DNA of 64,000 bases from Paraescarpia echinospica (GCA_020002185.1 CM034531.1:79911738-79975737); one strand, 5' to 3'. Positions 1 to 15,116 are shown, counted from the stretch's first letter. The notes: generated by a model not told the origin, from the letters alone. Made by a program: numbers and translations.

Positions 1-82
1 TACATACATACATACATACATACATACATACATACATACATACATACATACATACATACATACATACATACATACATACATA
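1..82. repeat. TACA microsatellite (truncated by window edge)
   Basis: Uninterrupted tetranucleotide TACA/CATA array from the first base to about position 82. It is followed by the same unique sequence that follows the larger array at 1,943. Confidence 0.95.
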
Positions 83-186
83 CGCAAGCTCGATTATAAA
101 TATATGCAATGTGGAAATGTTTATATACTAATCATATAATTATGACACGCAATCTCACACGGTTTTTAAACTGTCGTGTTTGCACG
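83..186. repeat. Duplicated flank of the TACA array, copy 1
   Basis: About 104 bp starting tacgcaagctcgattat. The same sequence, identical by eye, is found again at 1,943-2,046, and both copies directly follow a TACA array. After the shared end the two copies diverge abruptly. This indicates duplication of array plus flank, or an assembly artefact around the microsatellite. Confidence 0.85.
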
Positions 187-1023
187 GCGAGGCAGCAGCA
201 ACAAAACATTTTCTACACCATTTGGTTAGGTCGCCAGTTGATATTTTTGTTCTCCTGCCTTAGACTACAGTCTCTCTATCCGCCCCTGCTAATCCTGGAC
301 ATGGCTGTCCTATTTGTTTTGAATTTTCTTGAAAGATTGGTGCACCAGTTAAGCAATACTACATCACACGAAACAAATGTTTCTATAGACATTGAAATCC
401 AATCCACTTTGGATCTGAATTTTATACGTAAGTGTAAGATTTGAAATCCCATCCATATTTTCTAAACATTTCTTAGCGACAAAGCATTCTCATCTGGTAA
501 CATTCAGCCCCTTGGTAGACAAAGGCGCTCTCAATTTTAATGCTTTCTCAAAATTGCTGTGTTAGTGGTTAGTGATCGTAGATATATAGCTGCATTTGCT
601 ATTGCAAACGTACATAGACATCGGGATTGATTATACTTACGTATTGAAGTCCGACCCATAACAAGCTTATGATTCTTTACTGTTCATGTCGATCGAGCAT
701 TGAACTGTAATAAAATTAGGACACATTGGTACCGGAATGTCAGGATATGATGTATTCTCTACAAATATCAAACTGTTTTGATATAAATTGCAGTTTTAGA
801 CCATTACTTATCTACATGAATGTGAATTTGTTTTAATTGTCATCTATTATAATTAATGTAAGGTGTGAATTAGTTAGAACGGTGTGGTACAGTCATCGAC
901 TGTTATAACTAGCTAACAAAATGCCCGTCATCTAACGGGATGCCTTCGTAATTTTCAGTCGTGATTGTAATATTTGCCAAATGTTAGAAAACACACAGCA
1001 TCGTTACATACATATCGACGATT
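187..1023. other. Non-coding, nothing recognised
   Basis: AT-rich sequence. An open frame across 109-444 has no recognisable family and begins inside a repeat flank, so I do not call it a gene. Confidence 0.5.
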
Positions 1024-1044
1024 AAGAGGAAGACGTTAACCTAC

Positions 1045-1388
1045 CCTCATACACACATACACACATACACACATACACACATACACACATACACACATAC
1101 ACACATACACACATACACACATACACACATACTCACATACATAGGTACATGCATATAAAGTAACATAGATACATACATACGTACATACGTAAATACATAC
1201 ATAGATACATACATACATACATACATACACACATACACACATAAATACATACATACATACATACATATATACATACATAGGTACATACATACATAGGTAC
1301 ATACATATATAGTTACATAGATACATACATACGTACATACGTACGTACGTACGTACATACGTACGAACATACATACATACATACATAC

Positions 1389-1419
<31 letters not shown>

Positions 1420-1942
1420 CATACATACATACATACATACATACATACATACATACATACATACACACATACATACATACATACATACACACATACATAC
1501 ATACATACATACATACATACATACATACATACATACATTCATATATACATAGGTACATACATATATAGTTACATATATACATACATACGTACATACATAC
1601 GTGTGTACGTACATACGTACGTACGTACATACGTACATGCGTACATGCGTACATGCGTACATGCGTACATGCGTACATGCGTACATGCGTACATGCGTAC
1701 ATGCGTACATGCATACATGCATACATACATACATACACACATACATACATACATACATACATTCATATATACATAGGTACATACATATATAGTTACATAG
1801 ATACATACATACGTACATACGTACGTACGTACATACATACATACATACATACATACATACATACATACATACATACATACATACATACATACATGCATAC
1901 ATGCATACATGCATACATGCATACATGCATACATGCATACAT
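1045..1942. repeat. Compound TACA/CACA/TACG microsatellite, ~0.9 kb
   Basis: Nearly pure tetranucleotide repeats: (CACATA)n, then CATA, then blocks of TACG and TACATGCG, then CATA and CATGCATA. Higher-order blocks recur, for example the run from an aggtacatacatatatagttacata motif into TACG repeats appears near 1,290, 1,550 and 1,775. Open frames on both strands here encode Met-Tyr-Val-Cys type repeats and are not genes. Confidence 0.97.
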
Positions 1943-2046
1943 ACGCAAGCTCGATTATAAATATATGCAATGTGGAAATGTTTATATACTAATCATATAA
2001 TTATGACACGCAATCTCACACGGTTTTTAAACTGTCGTGTTTGCAC
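1943..2046. repeat. Duplicated flank of the TACA array, copy 2
   Basis: Second copy of the 104 bp segment at 83-186, again directly after the microsatellite. Downstream sequence differs from that after copy 1. Confidence 0.85.
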
Positions 2047-2970
2047 TAACTGTCACGGCTAAATACCCCTCTTATATAGTGTACCTTGTGTAATATACCC
2101 CACTTTAGATTGCTTATTAGCATAGGCGCACATAGAAGACATTTTCTTTTGTATTGTATTTTGTCAGAATCGGACTAATTTGCATGTCTCGTTTTCTACG
2201 GGATTGTAAATTGATGAAGTTAACCTTTTTTGTTTTGTCTTCAAAAATGATTGTTTGTCTTTGTTTTGCACTATAGTTTGAAAACAATTGTTTCTTAACT
2301 ACATGTAATGTTCATATACACTAAATTCAATATAATGTTGATGTAAACAGTCAATACAATTCAGTGTAATTTTACAATGTACTCCTACGAGAAAGATATC
2401 TACAAAATAAAAAAAAGTAATTCCAATATCTCTTGACAACATAGGCTCCCGTCTACACATCATACGTCTGCCTACATTCTTAAATATACACTAATTAACG
2501 CAACACGCTGTACGTCTGAAGAATAGGCTTTACAACTGATGCGTTCTTTACTGCAACACGGCGGGAACTGTTACCTGACAGTATGCTTCGACCGTAGTCA
2601 TGTTTTCAATGTGGTTGTTTTATCTAGGGATAGAGCACAGTTACTCTCTGTTGCACTGCTATTGCAGCTGTTGATCACTGTCGTCAGCCACCTCTCTCCA
2701 ATTTGCACATTCCTCCGTCTTCCCCAATTCCTCTCCAGTCCCATTATCAGCTGTGACCTTCCCGTTTACCTAGGCCTATGATGGGTATCAGCCTCTGATT
2801 TACTCTTTGTTGTCTGCCCGATTCAAACTACGAAGGAAAACACTAATAATGTAACGTATGACATACTGGCTTCGCGAAGCAACATTGGTCAGTTATGTAA
2901 CATCTGCTGGTGACAGAAAGCACGGTGCGGCAAATCATAAAGTGCGCGGAGTTACTTTTTTCTAGCTGAT
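2047..2970. other. Intergenic, upstream of host gene 1
   Basis: AT-rich non-coding sequence with no recognisable gene or repeat. An open frame at 2,539-2,781 lacks any recognised domain and is not called. Confidence 0.5.
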
Positions 2971-2975
2971 CTGGC

Positions 2976-2983
2976 TATATAAG
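2976..2983 (+). promoter_or_regulatory. TATA box of host gene 1
   Basis: TATATAAG lies 33 bp upstream of the ATG at 3,016. The paralogue on the minus strand has the same octamer at nearly the same distance (54,752-54,759), which supports a shared core promoter with a very short leader. Confidence 0.65.
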
Positions 2984-3015
2984 TCAGTGTCTGTGGTTGG
3001 CGACGAAAGGGCATC

Positions 3016-7394
<4,379 letters not shown>

Positions 7395-8360
7395 AGGGTC
7401 TGAAGACGCCACCAATGGTTGACAATGACACAACAATCGCAATTTTTGGTACTGTCATAGAAAGGATCAGTTATTATCTATGTCGCTACTAATGAAAAAT
7501 ATATTTTGCATGTGCCTTTCCCGAAGGTGCGTTTGGTTGTTTTGTTAGTTGCAAACGTACAGCTAAAAGGTGTATAAGATTGGCCTACATTTTGCACAAC
7601 GTTAAGCAACATCATTACCTAATTTTCTATGTCATTGTGTTCATTGCATTACAACACATAATGTACTGATGCTAACTGCGCAAATGTTATGAACAAATAG
7701 TTCGTTTCATGGCAGTGTGTGCGGTCTGATTCAGCGCACCTGTCACTCAAAAACGAAGGTTACGCTATGGTAATTTTGACCACTGCAGTTGCTGCAAAAC
7801 GCAAATTTGGATCTGCTCTTTTTTTTACATGAAGTTAGTTCTTGTGGAGGCATGAACTCATTATCATACAACAAATGAAGTAAATGTTTAGTAGCGTAAC
7901 TAATTAACGTCAATCTAATACACCTTTAGTCGTAGTCCAGGCAGATTGGTACACACAACATGCCGTAATGATTGTACACAAACTTTTAAATAACCGCATC
8001 CGCACCGAATGGGGATGCTTTTGGTTGCATAAAATGTCGATCTCATATTGTTATGTATATATGTTTCCTACGCCATGACTTAGGACATACAACTCCCCGC
8101 TTAATCAACTGCATGAACAGTTTGGTTTGTAGTAGCAAAACCGAGACAATACGATTATCATGGTGTAATGTAATGTTGACAATATTATACTACAAATGTT
8201 AAGGGCATACTACCAGCTAAATTGCGTTTAATAATGCAGAAGGATTGTTAGCAACTTGAATGTTGCGAAGTAATCAATTTGTAAACAAAACGTTCAATTT
8301 CCAAATAGCCGTTAGTGTCATACATTTTGGAGGCATGTCTCCCTGTCCCTACACATTTCT
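7395..8360. other. Intergenic, nothing recognised
   Basis: AT-rich sequence after the stop codon of host gene 1. No clear polyadenylation signal AATAAA close to the stop and no other gene seen. Confidence 0.45.
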
Positions 8361-8810
8361 GAAGTTGGCTCTCTGTCTCCTACACCATTGACCTCAAGCT
8401 AGGAGGGGTTGCAACTGATTAAGTTGGCTCTCTCCTACACCACCGACCACAAGTTAGGATGGGGTGCAACCGGTTAAGTTGGCTCTCTTCTACACCACTG
8501 ACCTCAAGTTAGGACAGAGTGCAACCGTTTCAGTTGGTTCTCTCCTAACCACTGACCTCAAGTTAGGACGGGGTGCAACTGATTAAATTGGCTCTCTCCT
8601 AACCACTGACCTCAAGTTAGGACGGGGTGCAACTGATTAAGTTCGCTCTCTCCTAACCCCTGACCACAAGTTAGGATGTTGTGCAACTGATTAAGTTGGC
8701 TCTCTCCTACACCACTGACCTCAATTTAGGACATGCTGCAACTGGTTAAGTTAGATCTCTCCTAACCACGGACCTCAAGTTAGGACGGGCTGCAACTGAT
8801 TAAGTGAACT
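8361..8810. repeat. Minisatellite, 54-59 bp unit, about 8 copies
   Basis: Head-to-tail units starting near 8,364, 8,423, 8,478, 8,533, 8,587, 8,641, 8,695, 8,750 and 8,804. Each contains a GTTGGCTCTCTCCTA block, a TGACCTCAAGTTAGGA block and a GGTGCAACTGATTAA block. Inner units settle at 54-55 bp; the first is 59 bp. Confidence 0.93.
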
Positions 8811-9205
8811 TCTTGCTAATACTTAGTAAACCGGGCTGATTTTTTTGTACCAGAACAGACAACCTCTTTTTTAAAGTGTAACTTACTATACTTCAAGTTT
8901 CAAATTACGCTAAATCTTACTAATATCCCACGTGTGTACATCATTCACTGTAGGCTTGCGTACGCGTGTATGGTTTTGCATCTGCAGAAAGAAAGCCGCA
9001 GCGACACAAATGGCGCCACTCAGCGGACTAAATAACACGTATGTCGCGCAGCGTGTTTACTTCTCATGCTAATGTATTAAATAGGAATGTCTCTTGAAAA
9101 AAAGTTATGCTTTTATGTTTCCAAATTCCCCGTAGGTGAAGGATTTGTATCAGTTGTCGGATGTTAAACGGCTAACGGGAATCGTGTGTTTGAGCAGGAT
9201 TAAGT

Positions 9206-9420
<215 letters not shown>

Positions 9421-9884
9421 TAACCAATCTCTACAAACATTTGAACCAACACAGCGAAAAAAATTATTTATGTACCAGGTACTAATTTATTTCATATTTG
9501 CCACAATCTATAATGGTCGTGAAGAACATGACTCACGCTACTTCTCAATACAACCGACGACACAGAAGATATTGCAGACAACTTTTGTAATTGTACACTT
9601 GTCTGCGTTTCTCAAAGCGGCTCGCACATCGCGGGTCACATTTTGGTCAAACTGTCAAATCTTTATTGTTTATATCATAAATGGCCGTAGCTGGTTATAA
9701 ATTATGCAATATAAGTGTTGATGTAAAATAGTCAAAATCACATATGTAACAAAACAATGAAGTGTCAAGTATTTAAGTTTCTAAAGCTGTTTAGTACAAA
9801 TAAATTTACCCAAATGTTGTAAAATTTGTCGGCACTGTGTCCTGTGTGTCATTTATATTAGTCAGGGTCATTTCGATTCATTTT

Positions 9885-10620
9885 ATATCTCCCAGTGTGT
9901 GCATGTATTAATTTCCTGAACAAATTAACCCCATCCTGTAAAGTCACAAGTGCTTATTTGTCATAACAGTATATATTAAGAAGAAATCATTTATTGTAAT
10001 TGTGTCGCTAAAGTGTTTTTTTTGCTATTGTTCTATTCAGCAATGCTAGTTACATAGGCGTCGGGACATGGCGTATATTGTGAGGGGTAGTTGAACTTGA
10101 GTCGGAGTCTAACCACTGCGCAGCTGTTGGATATGACATCGGAAGTCGGGGGGAGAGGGGGTACATTTGGAGACTTTTTATGGTTCGAGGTGAGTATTGT
10201 TCGGGAACCTTCTACCTCACCAACTCCAATGCTAAACTAAAATTATCAACAAAATTCACAAAATATTGGGATGGGGTTCAACCCTACACTCTAAATATTG
10301 GGGTTGGCTGAGCCTCCTACCCGTGTCCGACATCTATGTCTATGACCTAGTCCTAGATTAGGCTAGGATAATTTTGATCCATACATTAGTACCTCTAGTC
10401 CCGTAGTTGGCTCTATTAGCCTGGTCCGAACCTTGTTTTTTATATATAAAGTAGTTTTCTTACTGCATTTTAACAGTATTTTGGGAGCTGAAATAACAGT
10501 TTCAGATCGGGGTGCGATATTTAACCGGTCCGAACCTTGTTTTGTGATATAAAGCCGTTTTGTTGCTGTATTCTAACAGTATGTTACCAGCGTATTCAAA
10601 TTCTGGCTGCAATCAGACTG
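9885..10620. repeat. Dispersed repeat, copy 1
   Basis: Matches 57,785-58,240 over several hundred bases in the same orientation. Shared blocks include cccagtgtgtgcatgtatt, aagtcacaagtgcttatttg, attaagaagaaatc, cgacgggacatgg-like text and gagtcggagtctaacca. Weaker relatives of one part (gtaaagtca then gttaaaacagta) occur near 29,340 and 37,655. No ORF is recognised, so it may be a non-autonomous element. Confidence 0.75.
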
Positions 10621-12025
10621 ATAACGGTGAGCATTTTGTAAAAAAAACTATAAAGTGTGCAGCTTCTAAATTATAGCCATTGTTTTCCATAACAATTGGT
10701 TAAATACAAAATACGATGTGGATATAGCTTTGATAGCAATGCAGTTATTTTGCCCTAGTTGCAAACTAATGCGTGTGACAACATTTATTCAAATAAAAAT
10801 ATACCACTTTGTACTTTCTAGAAAACAGAACAAAATTAATATCATCGTAATTCAAAATAACAAAACAACTAAAATCAACAGAAAGCCAACACCCCTCTAA
10901 AAATGACATATCCGAGCGACGCGGGAATGTAGAATAAATGTAACTAAATGTCGACCTCAAGATAGTATTCACTTAATTAAGTAAATCTGTTTGGAACTCA
11001 TAAAAGACAACAGATGACCATATTAAAGGTTTAATAAAATATATAAAATAGAAAAGGGTGAAATTCAAAACAAACTGAGAAACTTTTGCAGAAACCCAGA
11101 CTCAGTATAAATTACTGCTCCCAGTCTAAGCTTCTTGCCTTCAATGCCCGAGCGCCCGTGCTTTAATAACTCAAATGATTGCGTTTAAGCTACTCCATAG
11201 CTTATTATTATCTACAGATGTGTCATTTTACATATTTCACTAACATCATGGCTAATTTAATTAATGTCTTACGTCGTCTGACGGCTTGCACGTGTCTTGG
11301 TGACAACATATTCAAAGGGAGCATTTCGTGTTTTATTCATCATTTTGATTTTTTGATTTAAAAAAATGCTAAAGGTGTATCACCTGACTACAATCAAATG
11401 TGGACTCAGCACCTAAAATCAGTCAGAATCAATTAAAAACGAACTTTATATCATAAAAGCAAGATATATTGCCGTGACTCCCCGACTACTCTCTTTGGGT
11501 GCAAGTACTATTTTTATTCTGGCCACAACATAAACTCATCGTATAAGATCACGAACTCACGATTGCCTATTTTGTCAAAACAAATACACATTGAGATACA
11601 ATTGTAGCTCGTTAGCCGGTCTGAATTGAATTATTTCTTACTGCGACACCCACTGGAATGACTCATTCTTTGTCATGCGATTTTACAGCTCAGGGGGTGC
11701 AAGTAGGGAAGTTCGGGTAATTCATACCCTCAAAGGAAATATGTGGATAGCTTGGTTCAAATGTCACATACGTCACCAATAGGTTCATGAGAAAGAGGTG
11801 AGTATCGTCAATGCGAAAGCTTTGCGCAATATAAATAAACATTTAAAAGTATTACACGTTTTCGACAAAAAAAAGACCAACCGGTGCTTTTTATCCAAAG
11901 TGAGGATAACACGTAATAGGAATAGGTGGGTAACAAGTAACACCAATGTACGCACAGCAAATATGCATAGGCCATATTTAATCATTATAAACGAATACAA
12001 AGAAAGTATTAATTCTTATATAACT
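10621..12025. other. Intergenic, nothing recognised
   Basis: AT-rich; several short open frames, none with a recognisable domain or splice context. Confidence 0.45.
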
Positions 12026-12200
12026 CCAGTGGAGTGCAGTGACGCAGTTGCTTGAGCTTCGGACTCTCAATCGAGAGAAACCAGGTTCAATCCTGTGCTG
12101 CCGTGTCGAACTTTGGGCACAAATTTGCTTGTGTAGTAAATACGAAATGGTTTCATCCGAAAATTGAAGTGTGTGCAGAAGAAAACATTGGAGGGGATAT
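12026..12200 (+). repeat. tRNA-derived SINE (plus orientation)
   Basis: A tRNA-like head with a B-box type GGTTCAATCC at 12,084-12,093 and a degenerate A-box region about 45 bp upstream. It is followed by text (tcgaactttgggcacaaattt) that recurs in reverse orientation near 52,980. A related head in minus orientation flanks the right end of the Polinton. Confidence 0.7.
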
Positions 12201-12205
12201 GTAAC

Positions 12206-12299
12206 ATGGTAAAGGTAAGTTCTTATATAGCGCAGTATCCAGTCCTCAGGGCTGCCCAAAGCGCTTTACACTTTACACCCTGGCAGGTTCGACATCGCA
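12206..12299 (-). repeat. SINE (minus orientation) split by the Polinton: tail part
   Basis: Reads on the minus strand as the tail of a SINE: a TGTCGAACCTGCCAGG block, then an AGCGCTTTGGGCAG block and a GCGCTATATAAGAACTTACC block. Its tRNA-like head lies 16.8 kb away at 29,142-29,225. The two parts join at the duplicated hexamer ATCGCA. Confidence 0.75.
12294..12299. repeat. Left target-site duplication ATCGCA
   Basis: Six bases directly outside the left inverted repeat, identical to 29,142-29,147. Six bp is the duplication length known for Polinton/Maverick elements. Confidence 0.9.
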
Positions 12300-12400
12300 A
12301 GTAGTACCTAAGTGGATCTCAATACGTAACTCAGCAGGTGTATGTGCCCATGTCGATTTTAGCTGACCTAAGGACATTTTTCATGATGTACTTCCGTTTT
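12300..12400 (+). repeat. Left terminal inverted repeat of the Polinton
   Basis: About 100 bp, reverse complement of 29,041-29,141 with only a few mismatches near its inner end (around 12,379-12,390). Begins with AG, as reported for Polintons. Confidence 0.93.
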
Positions 12401-12513
12401 ACTGTCATCATTTGCTGACCTAAGCGCCCCTAGTGGAGAGAAGTGGACCTAATCAAGTCATCCTAGCGGAGAGAAGTGAACCTAACCGTCTCATCAAGGT
12501 GAGAACTATGAGA

Positions 12514-12514
<1 letters not shown>

Positions 12515-12546
<32 letters not shown>
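12515..12546. repeat. (AAT)n microsatellite in the left arm
   Basis: Run of AAT trinucleotides just before the 3' end of the minus-strand left-arm gene. Confidence 0.9.
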
Positions 12547-12547
<1 letters not shown>

Positions 12548-12612
12548 CAACAACATATCATCAAAGTAGAAGACTGTTTTATTTAGTGTTATTGATACAT
12601 ATATTCTCTTTG

Positions 12613-13750
12613 TTTACTCATCATCCATGCAGAAATATCCGTCGTCAACATCTCCATCATAATGTTTAAAATCCCAATTGGGATGATCCCCATTGTCAAT
12701 AGTTGGTGACGCAGGTGGTGTTACATCATACCACGCTGATGCTGGTTGTACGAGTGGGCGTTTCTTCAGTTCTTCAAGAGTGGGGTAGAACAGGAATTTG
12801 TGTTCTTCGAGGAGCTCTTCCTCTCTGTAAGGTAAATATTAAAACTTTTAAAACTTTTAAAACTTTTAAAACTATAGCAATGAGTCTAAATCTTACACAT
12901 ATACAGTGTTATAACCAGACACAGCGTTGCTAGGCAACCACAAGTTATTTTGAGCGCGTGGACGGATGAAGGGAAGTCAGTCAGTCAGACCAGAACTAGG
13001 TCAGAACTAGCTCGTCTACGAATAGGAATTAAAACTGTACACATAAACGAAATCTTGAAAACAGCCAACTATGCAACATCATGTTAAAGAAGTGTCGTGT
13101 GTCTCATACTTCCCGTCCTGCAACTATTTTTACTATGTAACATCCTGTCTTTAACGAAGCAGGCGGCGTCTTATGACATGCAAGAGCGGGCGGCGTCTTA
13201 TGACATGCAAGAGGAAGTTGCCGACGTCTATGAATAGTCAAGCCAGGTTGAAGTCAACAACAACAACAACAACAACAAAACTACACGGCGCCTCTATCTA
13301 CCTCGAGAGAGAGAGAATTTACCAAGGAGATATAAAAGTATTAATAATGTACACCACAGTCCTAACCAACCAACCTAGAATGAGACATGAAAACAATATA
13401 AAACTTTGAAAGCTATAGGAATGAGACGTTAAATGTTACACAGGAGAGGTATTTAAAACATTGTCATTGATCCATTTCGTCTCTGACATACTTCTACTAT
13501 ATATAATCAGACACCACGTTGCTAGACAACAAAGCAATAATAATAATAATTTGAACACTTACGTGCATTCCAAGTCCGATTCTTCTTCTTCTTCTTCTTC
13601 CTCGTAATCTTCCTCTTCCTCTTCCACGTAATCCTCATTGGCTTCTTTAGCTGCTTCTCGAGCAGCGCTAAAAAGATGATATAGACAACTGTTAGATGTG
13701 ATAAATGAATAATTATGGGTAACTATATACTTTTCAAACTTTTCATACAT
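12613..13750 (-). CDS. Spliced acidic LxCxE protein (Polinton oncoid-type), minus strand
   Basis: At least two exons. The upstream exon ends at 13,563 with donor GTAAGT; the downstream exon runs 12,824 to 12,613 (stop TAA) after a TTACAG acceptor. Joining keeps the frame open to the stop. The upstream exon ends in a long glutamate/aspartate run (EEEEDYEEEEEEEE), then Asp-Leu-Glu-Cys. The following Thr codon is completed across the junction and Glu comes next, so splicing itself makes an LxCxE motif with acidic flanks. That is the arrangement known for pRb-family binding in small DNA tumour virus proteins, and adintoviruses are reported to carry such genes. The downstream exon ends in an acidic C-terminus with a TPPASP stretch. 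The start is uncertain: either ATG at 13,750 in one exon, or an acceptor at 13,667 fed by a further exon near 13,871-13,950 (donor GTGAGT there), though the phase of that exon does not fit cleanly. Function is inferred from the motif only. Confidence 0.62.
12926..12938. promoter_or_regulatory. RFX/X-box-like palindrome GTTGCTAGGCAAC
   Basis: Five-base inverted half-sites around a 3-bp centre, the form bound by RFX factors. A one-mismatch copy lies at 13,518-13,530. Both sit in the intron of the left-arm minus-strand gene, inside a duplicated ~100 bp segment. Confidence 0.5.
13162..13213. repeat. 25-bp tandem repeat in left arm
   Basis: GGCGGCGTCTTATGACATGC followed by aagag appears twice, 27 bp apart. 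Degenerate relatives of the surrounding text (aactatttttacta, then cctgtttttaacgag) recur at 13,121-13,160 and 14,087-14,161, so much of the left arm is built from imperfect repeats. Confidence 0.75.
13518..13530. promoter_or_regulatory. Second RFX-like site GTTGCTAGACAAC
   Basis: Differs by one base from the palindrome at 12,926-12,938. It lies 30 bp from the donor site of the minus-strand LxCxE gene. Confidence 0.4.
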
Positions 13751-14333
13751 GTAGCAGAACTAGCGGTTAAATATGAAGAACTTCCAAGAACGTTGTGTGA
13801 TTACTTGAATGAAGTAAATACATAGTCATAAAAACACACGACATCAAGTAAATAATAGGTACTCACATCTTCCTTTGTATTTTTTTCTCTTTCACTATCC
13901 ATTCTTCACGTAATTACTCCAGGGTATAACTCCATATTCAGCAGCCATCTTTCTTTTGTTGTTGTTGCACTTCTTGTTGTTATGAAATGAATTGAAAAGT
14001 TAACACGCGAACTTTCAAGACAGCCAGTCAACTTCCTGTGTGTGTGTGTGTCATAACGAGACGCCTAATTAGTTCCCTTGGTACAACAGTAACTATTTTT
14101 ACTACGTTTGTTTTAATGAGGCGCGTCCCGTCTCGGATTAGACTTCCTGTTTTTAACGAGCCATCTGTTCACGGTTAAAGGATGTATGTTCTGTCTTTCT
14201 TTGTTTTCACTAAACTAGTCCGTAAAAATAGAAGTCAATATCCCGGACATCTTATTAAAGACAGGAAAATACTCCGTAAGAAGAGACGCCTACATCCTGC
14301 AGGTGTCTTATCGTCTACTTGACATCCTTCTTA

Positions 14334-14521
14334 CAGTCACAAGAATGATGACCGGTCACTTTCTTTGTTTGCTCCGTAAAATAGATGATTGACAGTTTTA
14401 ACACCCTCCCCACAGTCACAAGATCGATGACTGGACATTTTTCTTTGTTTGCACCGTGAAAATAGTTGATTGACAGTTTTTCTTTAACGCCCTGACTAAC
14501 AGTCACAAGACTGCTGAGCGG
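14334..14521. promoter_or_regulatory. Three ~80-87 bp repeats upstream of the early promoter
   Basis: Units starting CAGTCACAAGA at 14,334, 14,413 and 14,500, each followed by a gatgaccgg-like block and, in the first two, by a ctttgtttgc...gattgacagttt block. They end just before a TATA box. Position and repetition suggest an enhancer or a replication-control region; that role is inferred. Confidence 0.6.
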
Positions 14522-14533
14522 GCACTTTCTGTG

Positions 14534-14541
14534 TATATAAA
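14534..14541 (+). promoter_or_regulatory. TATA box of Polinton early unit
   Basis: TATATAAA lies 86 bp upstream of the first ATG (14,628), directly after the triple repeat. A start site about 30 bp downstream would give a leader of roughly 60 nt. Confidence 0.65.
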
Positions 14542-14627
14542 CCCAGGGAAAATTATAGAAAAACATAACAACTCTCGCTCTCAACCGTTCGATCATCTTC
14601 AAGCATTCTTCGTGTCTCAGCAAAAAG

Positions 14628-14684
14628 ATGGCGGCCTCTAACGCAACCTCCGACAACACGATCGATCTGACAGGTCTCGAAACG
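14628..14684 (+). CDS. 19-codon leader exon shared by early ORFs
   Basis: ATG at 14,628; codon 19 ends exactly at a consensus donor GTAAGT (14,685-14,690), phase 0. Two downstream acceptors (TTGTAG ending 15,173 and TTAATAG ending 16,106) are both in phase, so the same N-terminus could be joined to the 274- and 190-codon ORFs. Unspliced, the frame runs on into the RPA-like protein. The leader contains Ile-Asp-Leu-Thr, a SUMO-interaction-like motif. Splicing is predicted from sites and phase only. Confidence 0.6.
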
Positions 14685-15116
14685 GTAAGTGATGGTTGCT
14701 ATGTATTCAATAGACCTCTGAATATTGTAACATGCGCTCTGAATTCGAAATATGTATGTTACGCGTCTTGTCGTCAGTGTACCCGCAAAGTTTTACTTCA
14801 AACGAAAGGTCACCACACCGTCATGGTATGTCCGGTTCACGGTCGACAGAAGGGCGCACCTGTCTATAAATACTGCTTGGGTGTACTGTTGGGTGACCGA
14901 AAAGGTGTTGAATTGTGGGTCACAGCTTTTGACACCGTAGCCCAGCGGGCTATAGGACTGTCGGCCAATGACTATATGTCACTGAAAACAGACGAAGAGC
15001 GTTATGGTGTAGTGACCGTTCTGCATGGCAAACAGGCTAGGGTGACCATCAGAAAGTCATCAAAAGGCTGTTACGTGAACTATTCCGTGACAGCACTGGA
15101 AGTGATTGAACAGTAA
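14628..15116 (+). CDS. RPA1 C-terminal-like OB-fold ssDNA-binding protein
   Basis: 162 residues. The middle resembles the C-terminal OB fold of replication protein A large subunit: a zinc-ribbon-like C-x(2)-C (around residues 49-52) and C-x-(V)-H (around 70-72), followed by a KYCLGVLLGDRKG strand and an ELWVTAFDTVAQRAIGLSA block, then an acidic turn. In RPA this domain binds single-stranded DNA and helps trimerise. In a Polinton it would plausibly coat displaced strands during protein-primed replication. It is the first rightward ORF after the TATA box and contains the donor site at codon 19/20, so full-length protein needs unspliced mRNA. Assignment is by motif pattern, not alignment. Confidence 0.6.
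   Translation: MAASNATSDNTIDLTGLETVSDGCYVFNRPLNIVTCALNSKYVCYASCRQCTRKVLLQTKGHHTVMVCPVHGRQKGAPVYKYCLGVLLGDRKGVELWVTAFDTVAQRAIGLSANDYMSLKTDEERYGVVTVLHGKQARVTIRKSSKGCYVNYSVTALEVIEQ

Noticed and set aside
1036..2000. Several 60-300 codon frames rich in Met-Tyr-Val-Cys or His-Thr-Tyr on both strands
   Set aside because: Pure translation of TACA/CACA microsatellite; no independent evidence of coding.
8361..8810. CRISPR-like array
   Set aside because: Units are contiguous without unique spacers, in an animal genome; a minisatellite.
12026..12110. Functional tRNA gene
   Set aside because: tRNA-like B box present, but the arms do not form a proper cloverleaf by eye and the same text recurs as a dispersed SINE.
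13864..13950. First exon of the minus-strand LxCxE gene
   Set aside because: A good donor (GTGAGT) and ATGs exist, but no start codon gives a phase that joins cleanly to the acceptor at 13,667; kept only as a possibility.
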